Position numbers and translations under genes: made by a program
Notes under the pieces: model-generated
Databases searched by the model: none
What the model saw: only the letters and a program-made list of their open reading frames with translations
Told to the model about the DNA's origin: nothing
From: Methylomonas sp.
Lineage (GTDB): Bacteria; Pseudomonadota; Gammaproteobacteria; Methylococcales; Methylomonadaceae
Direction of reading: 5' to 3'
Assembly (NCBI GenBank): GCA_026990815.1
Contig: JALXCS010000290.1
Location: 1-13,500 of the forward strand
DNA: 13,500 nucleotides
Shown here: positions 13,377 through 13,500 of the stretch, piece by piece
How positions within the stretch are numbered: position 1 is the first letter of the stretch
Layout of the letters: every line of letters begins with the position of its first letter

Positions 13377-13500
13377 GGGCCAGATTTAGTATTGGCGTTC
13401 AATAGGTATTTTGTGTAGCAGTAGCTTTGGCCACGATATTTATCGATAGATCGGTTAAAGTCCTCCACACAGGTACATATAAAATAGATCTTCTGTTCTC
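13373..13500 (-). CDS. Possible 3' end of a convergent gene, unknown function
   Basis: On the minus strand a frame stays open from the window edge to a TAA complementary to 13373-13375, about 41 codons. It overlaps the end of cheW by 4 bases. The peptide contains YFICTCVEDFNRSIDK, then YRGQSYCYTKYLLNANT, and looks protein-like (varied residues, several Cys and Tyr). I do not recognise it. The two other minus frames are broken by stops here, which mildly favours real coding. If false, the 124 bases after cheW hold nothing else I can name. Confidence 0.3.
   Translation of the reverse strand, partial: EQKIYFICTCVEDFNRSIDKYRGQSYCYTKYLLNANTKSGP

Noticed and set aside
1..13500. CRISPR array, tRNA, rRNA, riboswitch or phage genes
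   Set aside because: No regular spaced direct repeats, cloverleaf sequences or known aptamer cores were seen; nearly all sequence is accounted for by flagellar and chemotaxis genes.

Overview
The window is a flagellar and chemotaxis gene cluster from a gammaproteobacterium with a single polar flagellum or few polar flagella. The gene order flhA-flhF-flhG(fleN)-fliA-cheY-cheZ-cheA-cheB-motC-motD-parC-cheW, all on the plus strand, is the one known from Pseudomonas and, in part, Vibrio and Shewanella. The DNA is AT-rich (roughly 40% GC by eye), so it is not a typical high-GC Pseudomonas. I cannot name the genus.

Layout. Bases 1-~128 are the right end of an IS30-family insertion sequence (last 30 codons of the transposase plus a terminal-repeat-like sequence). 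It sits where flhB would often be. A sigma-54-like promoter (188-203) follows and should drive flhA. Bases 244-5325 hold flhA, flhF, flhG and fliA, tightly spaced or overlapping. An imperfect hairpin overlaps the fliA stop codon. Bases 5503-10747 hold cheY, cheZ, cheA, cheB and motC with gaps of 0-16 bases. A 290-base AT-rich gap with palindromes separates motC from motD. A GC-rich hairpin lies in the last codons of motD, followed by the ParA-like parC. A 222-base AT-rich gap precedes cheW. A short open frame on the minus strand at the right edge may be the end of a convergent gene.

How the genes work together. FlhF (SRP-type GTPase) and FlhG (MinD-type ATPase) set the place and number of flagella. 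FlhA is the export-gate channel. FliA is the late flagellar sigma factor. CheA, CheW, CheY, CheZ and CheB form one complete F6-type signalling pathway except for CheR and receptors, which must be elsewhere. MotC/MotD are a second-type stator pair. ParC is the ATPase that places chemotaxis arrays at the cell pole.

The main oddity is that parP, the CheW-like partner normally found between parC and cheW, is missing. Its slot is an AT-rich gap holding only a 21-codon in-frame stretch that may be a remnant of the parP 3' end. CheA nevertheless keeps three clear copies (and one degenerate copy) of an acidic motif in the linker region where the ParP-binding LID segment of related CheA proteins lies. 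I see no wholly new system here; the unusual points are this missing partner, the IS next to flhA, the split of motC from motD, and several uncharacterised hairpins.
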